A DNA stretch of 64,000 nucleotides, from the NCBI GenBank assembly GCA_024305405.1, contig JAKNDB010000092.1, positions 124,001 to 188,000 on the forward strand. Direction: 5' to 3'. Shown here in pieces: positions 39,501 to 51,900 of the stretch. A program made the position numbers and the translations under genes. This DNA is from Dirofilaria immitis (taxonomy: Eukaryota > Nematoda > Chromadorea > Rhabditida > Onchocercidae). Under the pieces are notes generated by a model that did no database searches, had not been told where the DNA came from, and saw only the letters and a list, made by a program, of their open reading frames with translations. Within the stretch, counting starts at the first letter, position 1. Each line of letters opens with the position of its first letter.

Positions 39501-40145
39501 CATTACACTATTAAGATCTAACATGAAAAGATATTTTTGAAATGAATAATAATTTGTTCATAATCAATGATATCAATTGAAATAATGCTACTTTAAAATT
39601 TGATATTTTTTAATATCATAAACAGAAAAGGAAATGCATTAATATATTTATAATATGTGATAGATATTTTCAAATAATAACATATCAGGGAAAAACAGTT
39701 TTAAAGTAGAGTAAATGATAAAAGTAATTCTTAAGATCGATCGAACAAATTTTTATGCGAATAGTAAGGAAGGAAAGTAAAAATAAACATTTATTTCATT
39801 AAAAAGTTAAAAGGTTGATATTTTGGAAAATTTTTAAAATTATCAGGATTAAATTTTAAATTCAACTATGAAATTTAACTAAAATGTTTCCAAAGCAATA
39901 TCTAATTTGTTACTTTTCATTCTAATAATCCCTTATTTCCTCTATTCTTTCTCATCCTCTTTTCATGACATTTCCTCAGCAAGAATCTTAAATAGATTCT
40001 CTTATCTTAAATTATCATTTGGTTCAAATTCTTTTTAAATAGAATAAATTTCATAAATAATTAAAAATGTGCTCGATGATTATTTTCACATAATTTTAAA
40101 AATTAGATGCAGCTTTCGATAATTAAAATGTATTAAAATTCGTAC
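36561..40145. other. Gene-poor interval
   Basis: No exon chain supported. A minus-strand frame at 37318-37512 and plus-strand frames at 37433-37639 and 39147-39338 have no recognisable features. A short direct repeat, ACTGGATGATCTTGTGTAAA and ACTGGGTGATCTTGTGTAAA, lies at about 37579 and 37630. Confidence 0.5.
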
Positions 40146-43100
40146 AAAATAATGATTAGCTGCTTCAGTGCCCTTTAATTCTATAGCTTTTTGGCGATTT
40201 TCGTTTGTGGTCTTCCTGATATATTTTTCTGCCCAGAATATAGCGAATGGTAAAGTTAATGCGTATATCGGAGTTTGTTGTGCACCTGAATGTAACTGAA
40301 ATTTTTCACATAATTCTCACATATAAATTTAGGTGCTGAACATTTTGAATTCGCATTAATACAACGAACAATTTATTGATAGCATAATTTTCTCATTAAA
40401 TTGGACGATATAATTTTGAAGCTTTATGCTCAAGACATCGATAACTCAACAATATTTGAAACTTGCAATGACATAAGTTTAAATCATTTCGAAATATGAA
40501 AAATTCCCTTTAATATTCAAATGCTTAGTTAATTCGAAGAATTCAAATGATTGCTTCATTCTTTTATAAACTTTTAATTTATCTATAGTTTGAAAATGAT
40601 GACGAATATACATTTCTGATGATTTATTTGTCATAAAATTTGTAATAATATTAATGTGTTTAATTTTTGAACCTAAAACATATAAAAATTTACAAATAAC
40701 TTCTCTGATGCAAATTGCTGAATTTTTCATTTTATTATTTTGGTTGTAATTTTATAATTTTTCTAAATAATTTTAATCTTGTCATTAATTTTCTATATTA
40801 GCCTTATTTTATATATTCAAAATATTTTTTTATCGTCTCCATGTTCCTTAAGATAAATTAATTGCAAAAAAGAAAATGAAACTAGAAGTAATAATTATTT
40901 GCTATAGCAAAATTAGTTATTAAACGTAAAGGAAACAAAATTAACTGCTGTAACGATGATAGAAATAACCGTAATAGAGGATGAGAAAATGATACGAAAG
41001 GAGTTGTAAAATAAATGAGGTTAACCTTTTCTATCTTTATCTCACAATTATTTTATTAGAAATATCAACAATAAACGAGTAGCTGTTGAAAGCAGAATGA
41101 CACATGATATTATTAACGAGACGGCTTGATTCAATTTCAACGAGAAATTTGGAGAGTTATTTAACGCAATGGCAGAAATTAGATATCATGCTTAAGAATC
41201 TGTGCATGAAATTTTATTCTGTTTCATTTTGCATGCTGAACTGTTGTCCATGTTTTCTATTCAAGCATGCATATTTTGTATAAATTGAGAAAATTCAAGT
41301 ACAATTAGAATTATAAGAGTTGAAACTCACCTTCCAAATACATAACATATTTAAGAGATAATTTGAAGCCGAAAGCAAAATACATAAACAGTGCTCCCAG
41401 GTAAATTGCTAAGAATAGAGAATAAAATACCATCATCGGTGTTAGTATTTGAAGGAATTGATATTTTCCATGATTTGATAGCGATGTGATAGATTGACAT
41501 GAATTTTGTTACGGTAAAATCTCTAAAAGCATGCATCAATATCCAAATGATATAAAAATTATGGCAAAAAGTAATTAAAAGGAAAATCTAAAGTTTGACA
41601 TTAGAAATCAAAAGGTATTTTCTACAGTTACCAGAATATTTTTTACTTATTATTTTAAGAATATAACTGTTGTAATACGGAATTGTGAGTATATGACTCA
41701 TGTCAAGAGTCTGAGCAATACAGCAAAAAAGTATGATCTTCACTAATTTAACTTTTGGCGAAAATTGAAATAATTTATAATATAGAATATATACTAAATG
41801 ATTAAATTATTTATTGCATAACTTATTGTCCAATATTAATCAATGTTACGATGTCTAATGACCAATCATTTATTTAATTCTAATCTTTATTAACTATAAC
41901 AAAGTTTATGCATACAATGTTTAAAATACTGAAATCTATGTTTATTTTTCTGAAATATTGTAATGATCGAACTTCGCGCATATTTGAATATTGTCAACCT
42001 CACATTCTTTATTCTATAATTCCTTCCTATAACGAATGTACGATATGTCATCGCTCATTATGAAGACCAAGGAAGGATCATCAATACGAAAATGATCTGA
42101 GGTTAGTTGTCATGTTTCAAGCAGTGGTTGCTCAATCAAGCAATATCGGAAATTTGTCATTTTTTCCACTCTTACATCATTTGATTACTAATCTCATCCT
42201 AACTTTTCGCTTTAAAACATATTTTAGTTATATTATTAAATATCTTTCCGCTTATTTTGTTCAATGCATTCATTACAGAATAAAAATCATCGCAATCGGC
42301 ATATTGAATTTGAGATTTTAACTACCCAAATTTAAAGCCACAACAAAGAAACTTATTTTCCTAACGTATTTCCCGGCAAGAAGAAAAGGTTTTTCTACAA
42401 CTTTAATAGTTTAGCATCATAATCTATTTGTCCTTTATGTGATTTATTAATCAAATCGTGTAAATATGCCACCATAACTTGGCATCAATTTCTCGATGAT
42501 TTTAAAAAATGCAGCACTTGCATCAATCTATCTATTAATTAATTTGATAATGCATAATTTATAAATGAGGAATTAGGAATAATGAATCAAATTGCCTTGT
42601 TAATGGAAAATAAAACTGGATATGTTAAAGCAGAGATGAAAGCAGCAGTCGCATAAAAGCCCAGGATCGTAGCAATTTTGGAGCGCCTTCTTTACTCGAT
42701 CCCGAACAATAAACTATCTTTTCCGAATCAAGCAGTTTAAAATCGCTAAATATATAGAGGATGCTTCCAGTCCCAATACTTGCCTAAATATCTTATGAAA
42801 AAGAATATGATATGAACATCTCGAAAGCCTAACGTGATAAACATCATTAGAAACATTTGCAGATTTTGATTGAGATGCAGCATTTACTGAATTTGCTTAA
42901 ATGGTCGGCGATACATTTAAATTCTCCTTCATACCTGCGTCATGGTAAGAATAATGGCGATACTTCTACCAAATTTTTCATATCTTGATGAGAAATACGT
43001 GGCAATAGCTCGCTCGATGACTATTGTAGGCACCGAAGCTGCGTTTAGAAATGATGTCAGAATAATTGGTAATCGCATCATGAAACATTCCCGTGGAAAC

Positions 43101-44085
43101 ATCATATATCGACACTGATCAATATAGGTCTTCCAATATGCAATTAACGTATAGGTATGAGCAAATATTCTACAAGAAAATAATTTTAAAGAAATCTACG
43201 ATATCTTGTTTGCTTTGTGTTTAACAGTAGTTAATTATTTCAATGTTAAAGCTTATACAAACGGATTAGCATAAGAGGTATTTCCTTATTTTTATCAAGT
43301 TATACTGTACCGAATTTCTGTCTATGCTGCTGCATGCTCTGATTTTTAAAGAAATTCGTAGTAATCGGAAATCATTAAAAGACTATCTAACAAATTTCTA
43401 TTATTTGAACCGTTAAATTCCATAGCATCCGTTCTATTGGCAAGCATAATGATTAATCAAACTGATCGATCAGTTTGTCCATACATTCATTATTTCTAGC
43501 GATTTTTGTTTATGATCGCTGATTTGATTTAATACTAAGCTGATTATCTATTTTCTAGTAGTTTTTATTATTGTTTGGAGTGTTCATATGACCTATTTGT
43601 ATTTGATTTGTGTGAATGAAATAAATGGAAAGATAATAAAGGCGATGTTGGCGATTTCACTAATTTTATGCAAATAAACATTTCTGTCTTCAAAATGCAT
43701 TCTATCGTAATTATCATATCAATAAATTAAAGCAGACGATATCTTTTGAGATATTACAAGTACAATTAGCCGATTAATTTTCATATTTAGAAGTGCAATA
43801 TTATTGCTTTTCTATCTGTATGCCATTATAAATAAAATGGTAAAATTTTAATATAAAATATTTGAAAGAAACAAGTAACCTTGTGAAGCAGTGAAGAATT
43901 AGCCATAACTGATGCACGATAATCAAAATCCGAGTATTTTGATGTATCAAAATACGATTTGTTGTCTTAAACATTACCCATACTTCAGTAACAATTGCTG
44001 CCATTGATATGATAATCATTGTAATATGAATGATTTTAAGTAAGACATTTTGAGCTATTTCATTTGCATCCTTGCATAGATCCAT
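40146..44085 (-). CDS. Srab-like seven-transmembrane chemoreceptor, minus copy
   Basis: Nematode GPCR, expected in sensory-neuron membranes. Exons (minus): 44085-43880, 43169-42935, 42783-42596, 41522-41331, 40285-40146. Hydrophobic segments: TM1 ITMIIISMAAIVTEVWVMF; TM2 ILIIVHQLWLILHCF, continuing across the splice into RIFAHTYTLIAYW; TM3 region CFMMRLPII then VIERAIATYFSSRYEKFG; TM4 and an SDFKLL loop with extracellular Cys; TM5 FISALTYPVLFSIN; the NLSHRYQ block before TM6, typical of Srab; TM7; and a C-terminal ELKGTEAANHYF block. One base is missing in exon 3 (near 42674) and one in exon 4 (T3 at 41448-41450). The exon 3 donor appears to be GC (AAG|GCAAT). The last coding residues after NHYF were not located. 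About 320 aa, as expected. Confidence 0.8.
41835..42085 (+). repeat. Dispersed repeat family R1, copy 3 (in receptor intron 3)
   Basis: Same ordered blocks as 7640-7890, starting at AATGTTACGATGTCTAATG and ending ATTATGAAGACCAAGGAAGG. It lies inside the intron with the predicted GC donor. Confidence 0.7.
43200..44052. repeat. Inverted repeat arm of receptor pair (partner 49036-49935)
   Basis: The reverse complement matches the plus-strand gene from about codon 21 of exon 1 through nearly all of intron 1. Most stretches are near-identical, interrupted by a ~118-bp segment missing here and a ~60-bp block near 43570-43620 that differs. Both arms contain the palindrome AAACTGATCGATCAGTTT. Confidence 0.9.
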
Positions 44086-44100
44086 TCTTATATATTAGCT

Positions 44101-44107
44101 CTGAAAA
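44101..44107 (-). promoter_or_regulatory. Probable spliced-leader acceptor of the minus receptor
   Basis: On the minus strand TTTTCAG ends 15 nt before the ATG at 44085 and has no upstream exon. The plus-strand paralogue lacks an equivalent close acceptor; its nearest CAG is about 60 nt upstream. Confidence 0.5.
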
Positions 44108-44109
44108 TT

Positions 44110-47030
44110 TTATAGTCTACTGCTTCAGAAATATATAACGAATAAGCCTTTGAAATCTAATTTTAGGAATTTTAAATGAATGAAATAATCGCTTTTTACA
44201 AAATAGCTAGAACTACAAATATATGTTTGCATGCATATAAAAGAAAAAAATTTGAATTTAAATGATAAGTAAGGATGGAATATATTCACAAAAATCAGAA
44301 TATAATATCAGGATTTTAATTAGAAACGGCATTAAAAATCATTTAGAATCAATAGTTGAATTTACCGATTAGTGGTATATTAATGCATTCTTTCTAGCAA
44401 CTGTAATAGAAAGAGATTGAGAATGCTGCATAACAAAACTTTTAGATTATTCATTAGCCAATTTTAAATTTACTCATTAAATAGCAGATGGAAAACATTA
44501 ATAAAGTTAGAAATCGCTATGCAAATGCGAATAATTTTCGTGAGAGAATTATAAAATTATATCAACTTGCGAATAATAAAATTTTTCTTCAGAGAAGAAA
44601 CGTGAGAAACAGATTATATCTAAAATTATTAAAATTATTTTTACTAACAAAAAATAAAAATAGAGTAAATGATAGCTCGATCAAGCAATAGAAAGAATAG
44701 AAATGGCTTGCTATATTCTTTTCCAACGAATGCGACATATCGACGGCAATCAGTTAAATAACACAGTTGAACAGAAGATACATTGCTTTGCTCGCATTCA
44801 TGATATAGTGATAATTTTCAGACATAGTTGCCTTGAACAGTTTTATTATTACGATTATTATTCAGAAATATCTGGAAAATATCTAAAAAGCCTGGAAAAA
44901 AATTTAACTGTACGATTCTGCCTGTAAAATGTTTGAAGAATAACGCAAGCTGTTTGAGATCTTTCGAATGTTCTTGCTTCAACAATTTTCAACTTAATAA
45001 ATTTTTGGCCTTATTGATCACTTATAACAAAAAAATTCAGAATTCAGTGAAATAGTTAATCCTTTTAATATTATTTATGCTTTATGAGTTTTTTACTATC
45101 AACGATTATGTTATGCTTTCATAGCATGCCAATTTAAAATGATTTTTGTCCACATGCTTCAATTACTGATGTATGGGAAATTCTTTATGATATGCAGCTT
45201 GATGAATTCATATTGGAAAAAAATAAAAACGAATAATTAATTTGGATGTTATAGTTCCTTTTTCGCTGAATTTCTATTTACATTTTTTTTCTTTTGTTTA
45301 ATAAAATTATATTCTTTATTGTTTATGTATATAAGTGCTAATGGTTTGTATTTGATCCTTGATGCTTGTTGTGACTTCTCTACATCAATAATAGCCTTTA
45401 TTGGTTATTGGTTTTATACAGTATTATATGTAACAAAGTCTTTATCAGTCGTAAGAAATACTACAGATGATAGTCCTTATTGATAACTACTATATTGACA
45501 ATACCTTTATTAGTCTTATATTTATATAGTCTACAACGAGGTATAGATTAAATGAAAAATGAATGATACAAGAATCATTTGAATGCCCACTATATTGCCA
45601 TACTTTCCATTTTCCTTTCATTCCACCATTGTTGGTATTCATGTTTCTATGCAACTGTCGATCCATTTGAATTGTGGTTCTTAATTGTCATTGCAACTCG
45701 TTCTATCGAATTATCGATTTGCCTCTTTTACTATTCTCTAATCGCTCTTGAAATTAAATTATAACTAAACGGATACTGACACTGATACTCCCATTAGAGC
45801 CATTAGTTTTCGGTTCCTTTAACCGTAATGGTCTTTTCTGTCATAACTTAAATTATTTGAGTTTTGTGCGGGAATATAAACATATTACTTGTAATATATC
45901 GGAATAAGAATTTTACATTTCATATCTCTTCCAGTCGGTTTTGTTTCAATTTGAATGGCATTTTCATTCGAGTGGTACACTTATAGCTTTTTCCGAAGGA
46001 AGTTTTGATTTAGGGAAAGTAAAGTTGTTTCTGTCTCACCAGCTGTATATAACACTTGAAGCATTAGAAAAACACGGAGTTGTCGATGTTCTGGGAAGTT
46101 TGTTGTTAGCTTGGTACTTCGATAAAATCCGCTGTTCATTCCTTTGTGAAAAATTTCCATGGTTTCTTATCTTCATCGAGTGTTCGACCCCAAGAATTAC
46201 TTTTCTTCTAAATTCTGGAAGGATAATTTGAATTGAATTGTCAACATATAGGAATTGTAAATTTTCCGATACTCAATTTTTAATAATTCTGTTTCGTGGA
46301 TGATTCAGTCAATCATTCTCCTCATAATTATTGCCATGATGATTATTTCCACGGAGTGATTGCAGATACTAAATAGATAAGATAAAACTCTCCTTGGATA
46401 ATAACGATAGTAAGTGAACAAATAGGTGATAATAAAGAAATTTCAATCAGTTGAAGTATATCAATCAGATTTCAAACTGCAATCTTTTCAATATGTCTTA
46501 GAAAAAGTTTTGCCTTCTAATCGATATAGACAATAAGTTTATCAAACTGCTTATAACGTTCAAAAAAAATGCCTAAAGGATTATTTTCTCTAACTGGCCA
46601 GTTAGAATTCAACGAATGACGAAAAGTATTTATTATATGCACTTTATGCTTACGATTCTTAATTGCTCATTTGAATTTGGCCATATGATTTCCCATGAAT
46701 CATTCTATTGAATTCTTTTCTGTGTTGTATTTCTCATTTGGAAGTGTAAAACTTTTATATTTCATAAACAAAGCAAATATAATAAATAATTATTTAGATA
46801 TAGCAAAAATAAATAAACATTATAAAAGCTAAGAATAATTAGAATTGAACTTAATAGTTAAATGGATGATGATGATAGAAATAGCTGAAATAAAAAGGAA
46901 GTAGAAATGGAAATGGTATGTGACAGATAAAAGAGATTTTTTTCTTAAGTACAATTTCTCATTTAAAAGCGGAGACAATTATCAGATCTGTTACGAAAAA
47001 AATTCAGTGCAGTAGAATTTGATAAAAGAC
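44110..47030. other. Spacer between receptor genes, no supported gene
   Basis: Open frames at 44488-44691 and 44703-44927 (plus) are back to back, but no family was recognised and they may be chance. 45560-46240 is richer in GC than its surroundings and could be an old coding relic: the minus strand near 46100-46200 contains DEDKKPWKFFTKE and then a stop. Nothing firm can be said. Confidence 0.4.
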
Positions 47031-47039
47031 AAGCAAGGA

Positions 47040-47430
47040 GGTCTATCTGTTTCATGCTAATCTATTCCTGCAAGTCTTCAATACTGAAATGAAGTATTGC
47101 TGTTAAATAAAACTGGATGAGATATCATAATATCGCAAAAGCTAACAACTGGTATAAGAAAATTTCAGCATGTTGATAAAATATATGTGGTAAAAACAGA
47201 GATGGTTCAAAAGTCATACGTAAGATGCATGTTGATCAGCATGATATATAATTTATCCATGTGGATGTATATGATGCGAACACCGATTATTTAACAGTTA
47301 TTCTTAAATGCATCTTCGATATCTATGATAGTCAGTGAACGAACTATTGCTACGCAGTTTTCATCGAGGTATGAAAAATTCGGCGAAAATGTCGCTGTTG
47401 TTCTTATTATGATTTCATTCTGAAGTATCC
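47040..47430 (+). pseudogene. Decayed chemoreceptor copy (intron 1 end and exon 2)
   Basis: Aligns with the end of intron 1 and exon 2 of the plus-strand receptor at 49855-50335. The TM3 end survives as SERTIATQFSSRYEKFGENVA. An internal shift at ATTATTTAACAGTTATTC (versus ATTATTTTAACAGTATTC) gives a stop. The WKTYxDQC region is eroded and the donor site after the exon is lost. No other exons were found before 48977. Confidence 0.75.
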
Positions 47431-48976
47431 TGAAATATAATTTTAATTGTCATACATGAAGATTAAATTTAAATCTGAAATAGTTTAAGCAAAAGTATGA
47501 GTTTCTCATTAACTATACTGTAATAAGCGATTATATCGTCAATAATTATACCTATACGAAATTGTACTGCGTTTAAGGTGCAGTTTTGCATTCACTCAAT
47601 TTCATTTTTTTATGAGTTTATATTCTCATTTAGATATGGAAGTGAATGATGCCTTTTAACCAGTAATGTAAGAAATAATAATTTAATATCACTAAGCTAC
47701 AAGTTAATTGATTTTCAACATAGCGCAAATTTGAATCGACATGTAATTAATTTTACTATATCTAACAAGTTTATATTTTAAGTATTCGAAAAGTTCTTTC
47801 TTTTTCATTAAATTCCTTTATTTGAAAACGATTAAAACCCAAAGTTTAAAAAAATTGAAGGTTTTAGTCGTCTTTTTTTTATTAAATATTTGATTTATAT
47901 TAATGTATTTGCCTACATTTTTAAACACATTTTATGAGAAGTTTTATATGTCTATTATTCATACCAATCAGTTTGAAGGAATGTTTTTCGGCAAATTGGA
48001 TTTATGTTACTTGATCATAAAATTTCTGTAATTTTATCTCTTAACACTTATTATTTGGTTGCTTGCTGTTATAAATGTACCCTGATATAAATAGCAACAA
48101 CATAGCTATGTTTTTTCAGTTAACTTTCAAATGATTTTGCACGATAATTAACTTATTTCTAAACTTTGTTATGCTCGATAAGGAAATAAATTTAAGAATA
48201 TATTTCAGTGATTTTTATTATTTCATAAAACAGCATGAAAATTCAACAAATAAAAACCAAGGTTAAAAAAAAGAAAATTGATTAATGTGAAAGTTAATTA
48301 TTTCGAATTTGTTAAGCTATATCAAGATGATTACCGTTACTGAGGGAAGTGCAATGGGAGATAAAAATTTTCCGACATTTATCTGGAGAAATTATCGTAA
48401 TAATCTTAAAATATAGATCATTTCTCATATTTCTTCTCTGAAGGAAAATTCTGCTGCTAATAATAATTTTGCCGTGAAGATCATTTCTTCATCATTTATA
48501 CGATGTTTTCATTAATGTTATTAACACTTTGCATAGGCTATTTAAAAAATTGTTTAAAACTTGACTAATAGATAATTCAAAGGAATTATTTGCTCAAACT
48601 TTTCAATCTTTTTCACATTCATACAGTTTTTTGAAAACAATGATGAAAATTAATATAAATGGCTAATTTGAGATATTATTCGTTTTTTTCAAATAATTTT
48701 TAAAGTTGTTGGTAACTAAATTTAAGATAATTTGTTTTTGTCTTGTTTATAATTGTTATATATAATTCTCTTCCCTAACATTTACAAATTAAATTCTTGA
48801 TTATGCTCTTTTATATGTGTATGTAAAAATATATTTATTATTATAGTATTATTCTATAAAAACGATTTTAATTCCATTTATCGTAAATTTCTAAAGCTAC
48901 AGGCTACAAAATCGTCAGGTATATTCATTATAAATTTCTGAGGTAGTAAATAAAAAACTTTTAAGTTATTACAAGT
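47431..48976. other. Gene-poor interval upstream of the plus receptor
   Basis: Very AT-rich. Presumed upstream region of the receptor at 48977. No motif, repeat or exon was recognised. Confidence 0.45.
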
Positions 48977-51900
48977 ATGGATTTATGTAAGGAAGCGAAT
49001 GAGATAGCTCACAGTGTCGTACTAAAAGTCATTTATATTACAATGATTATCATATCAATGGCAGCAATTGTTACTGAAGTATGGGTAATGTTTAAGACAA
49101 CAAATCGTATTTTGATACATCAAAATACTCGGATTTTGATTATCGTGCATCAGTTATGGCTAATTCTTCACTGCTTCACAAGGTTACTTGTTTCTTTCAA
49201 ATATTTTATATTAAAATTTTACCATTTTATTTATAATGGCATACAGATAGAAAAGCAATAATATTGCACTTCTAAATATGAAAATTAATCGGCTAATTGT
49301 ACTTGTAATATCTCAAAAGATATCGTCTGCTTTAATTTATTGATATGATTGTGAATAATTTCCTAATTCTTCATAGATAATTTATTTTATATAATTAACT
49401 AATAAGCGAATGGAAAAATTTGTCGGAAATTTTCTGCAGTTCTTCTGAGAAAGAGGTAAATTGAATGATAAATTACGATAGAATGCATTTTGAAGACAGA
49501 AATATTTATTTGCATAAAATTAGTGAGATCGCCAAATCGTCTTTATTACCTTTCCAAAATAATAAAAAAATTACTAGAAAAAAGATAATCAGCTTAATAT
49601 TAAATCATATCAGCGATCATAAACAAAAATCGCTAGAAATAATGAATGTATGGACAAACTGATCGATCAGTTTGATTAATCATTATGCTTGCCAATAGAA
49701 AGGATGCTATGGAATTTAACGGTTCAAATAATAGAAATTTGTTAGATAGTCTTTTAATGATTTCCGATTACTACGAATTTCTTTAAAAATCAGAGCATGC
49801 AGCAGCATAGACAGAAATTCGGTACAGTATAACTTGATAAAAATAAGGAAATACCTCTCATGCTAATCCGTTTGTATAAGCTTTAACATTGAAATAATTA
49901 ACTACTGTTAAACACAAAGCAAACAAGATATCGTAATATCACAAAAGTTAATAATTAATATAGGAAAGTTAACGATATGCTGATAAGATTGCAAAGTGCT
50001 GATAAGATTGCAAAGTTATAAAAACTATTAGAGAAGCCATTCCCATTTATCCCCTTGTATAAATTATTGCATTTATGAAAAACTTATTATTTTCTTGCAG
50101 AATATCCGTCCATACTTATGTATTAGTGACATACTGGAAAACTTATGTTGATCAGTGTGGATATATGATGTCGCCATGGGAATGTTTCATAATACGAACA
50201 CCAATTATTTTAACAGTATTCTTAAATGCATCATCGATATCTATAATAGTTACGGAGCGAGCTACTGCTACGTACTTTTCATCAAAATACGAAAAATTTG
50301 GCAAAAGTATCGCTATTATTCTTATCATGGCGCAGGTATAAAAAGAATTTAGATTTTTCTTCGATCATTTGAATTAAATTTAGCTTAATATTTTCGCAAT
50401 ATTTAAGAAGAACAATCAATAATTTGAAAATATTACATAATCTAAATTTTAATTTTATTATATATTAATGAAATATTTAAAAAAAAAAATCTTTTAATAG
50501 TTCAACTATACAATTGATTGTAGGTAATGGTTAAAATCGGCCTGTATATGATAGCAAATCGTACAATTTAATATATAGCCGGAAAGAATAATTTGTAATA
50601 TTCGTGATATCCGAAAAATATTTTTAACTATAATACTTTAGCTAGTCATTGCTGTTGGATGTACTCTATCAGTTATTAGCGATTTTAAATTGTTTAATTC
50701 GAAGAAAGCAGTTTCTTACTGTTACGAAGCAAACGACAAAAACGCGCCGAAATATACTATGATCTTCGGCTTTTTATGACCATCGATTTCATCTCTGCTT
50801 TAATCTTTCCAGTTTTATTTTTTCATTAACAAGGCAATTTTAATTTATGATATTTTTTAATTCTTCAGTTATAATCATAATCATATAGCAACAGACTACG
50901 TAACGAATCGAATAGTGTAAATGTTACACTTGTCCAAGAAATTGATGCTATGTTTGTCATGCATAGTTACTGGACTTGATTTAATTTGATATATATTACA
51001 CATGTGTTACGATTCCACTTATAGGAGAGGACGAATGGATTAAAAATAAAAGAGTATAATAACAAGAAATGCAAGAGATAATGATAAATTATCAACGCTA
51101 AATTAACAGTGACCAACTTTTTATCCCAAATTTTTGTCATGAGTCATTTACTTACCGAATTTACTAGTTGATCCCAATACATTACTGCAATCAACATTCT
51201 TTCTCAAAGAATGAAAGAAGAATTTCAAGGATTTATAAAAAAATAACTTTATGTTTTTGAAATCAAAGTTGAAAAATGAGTATGATAAAAACTTTCATTA
51301 GATTATTTATCCATTGTTTTAAGTTTTGTATCATTTGTGTGTTAATGCTTTCAGAGATTTCACCATAACAAAATTCACACAAACTTATCGCATCGTTATC
51401 AAATTATTGAAAATATAAGTTCCTTTCGAACATTGTCACCAATGGTGGCACTTCATTCTTTATATTTGATATTTTGTATGGGAATAATATTTATGTATTT
51501 TATTTTTGGTTTCAAATTTTCTCAGAAACAATTTGCTATCTACATAGAAGGTTTGTTTCATTTCATAACACTAATAGAGTTTGTAAAAATATGTAAACAT
51601 AATGGTTAATCGTTGGCAAATGAGAATTACAAAATGAAGGCAAAATTAGAATTAAAATATATTTAGGTAATAAAAATTTACTGAAACTAATGTTTTCAAT
51701 AATATCAAAAACTTATTAAAAATGCAAGAATAATAATCTATTCAGTAACTGAAATAACACTGATTATTCGATGAATAATTTTATTTCTTTTTTATATCGC
51801 CTTGCTATAATAAATTGATATATAACTTAACATTTAAATTCAAAATATTTTTTGATGATTTCATTAGAAACATTATTATCTATTCATCGCCGGTATACAG

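Noticed and set aside
35061..40146. Joining the receptor exon 40146-40285 to the 35162 acceptor as its last exon
   Set aside because: A phase-0 join would give a short tail and stop, but the alternative frame of that exon continues cleanly into 34494, and the plus-strand receptor has no equivalent exon in the right orientation.
44488..44927. Two adjacent plus-strand frames that could be one small gene
   Set aside because: They are in different frames with stops between, no family is recognised, and they lie in the decaying receptor spacer. Not enough to call a gene.
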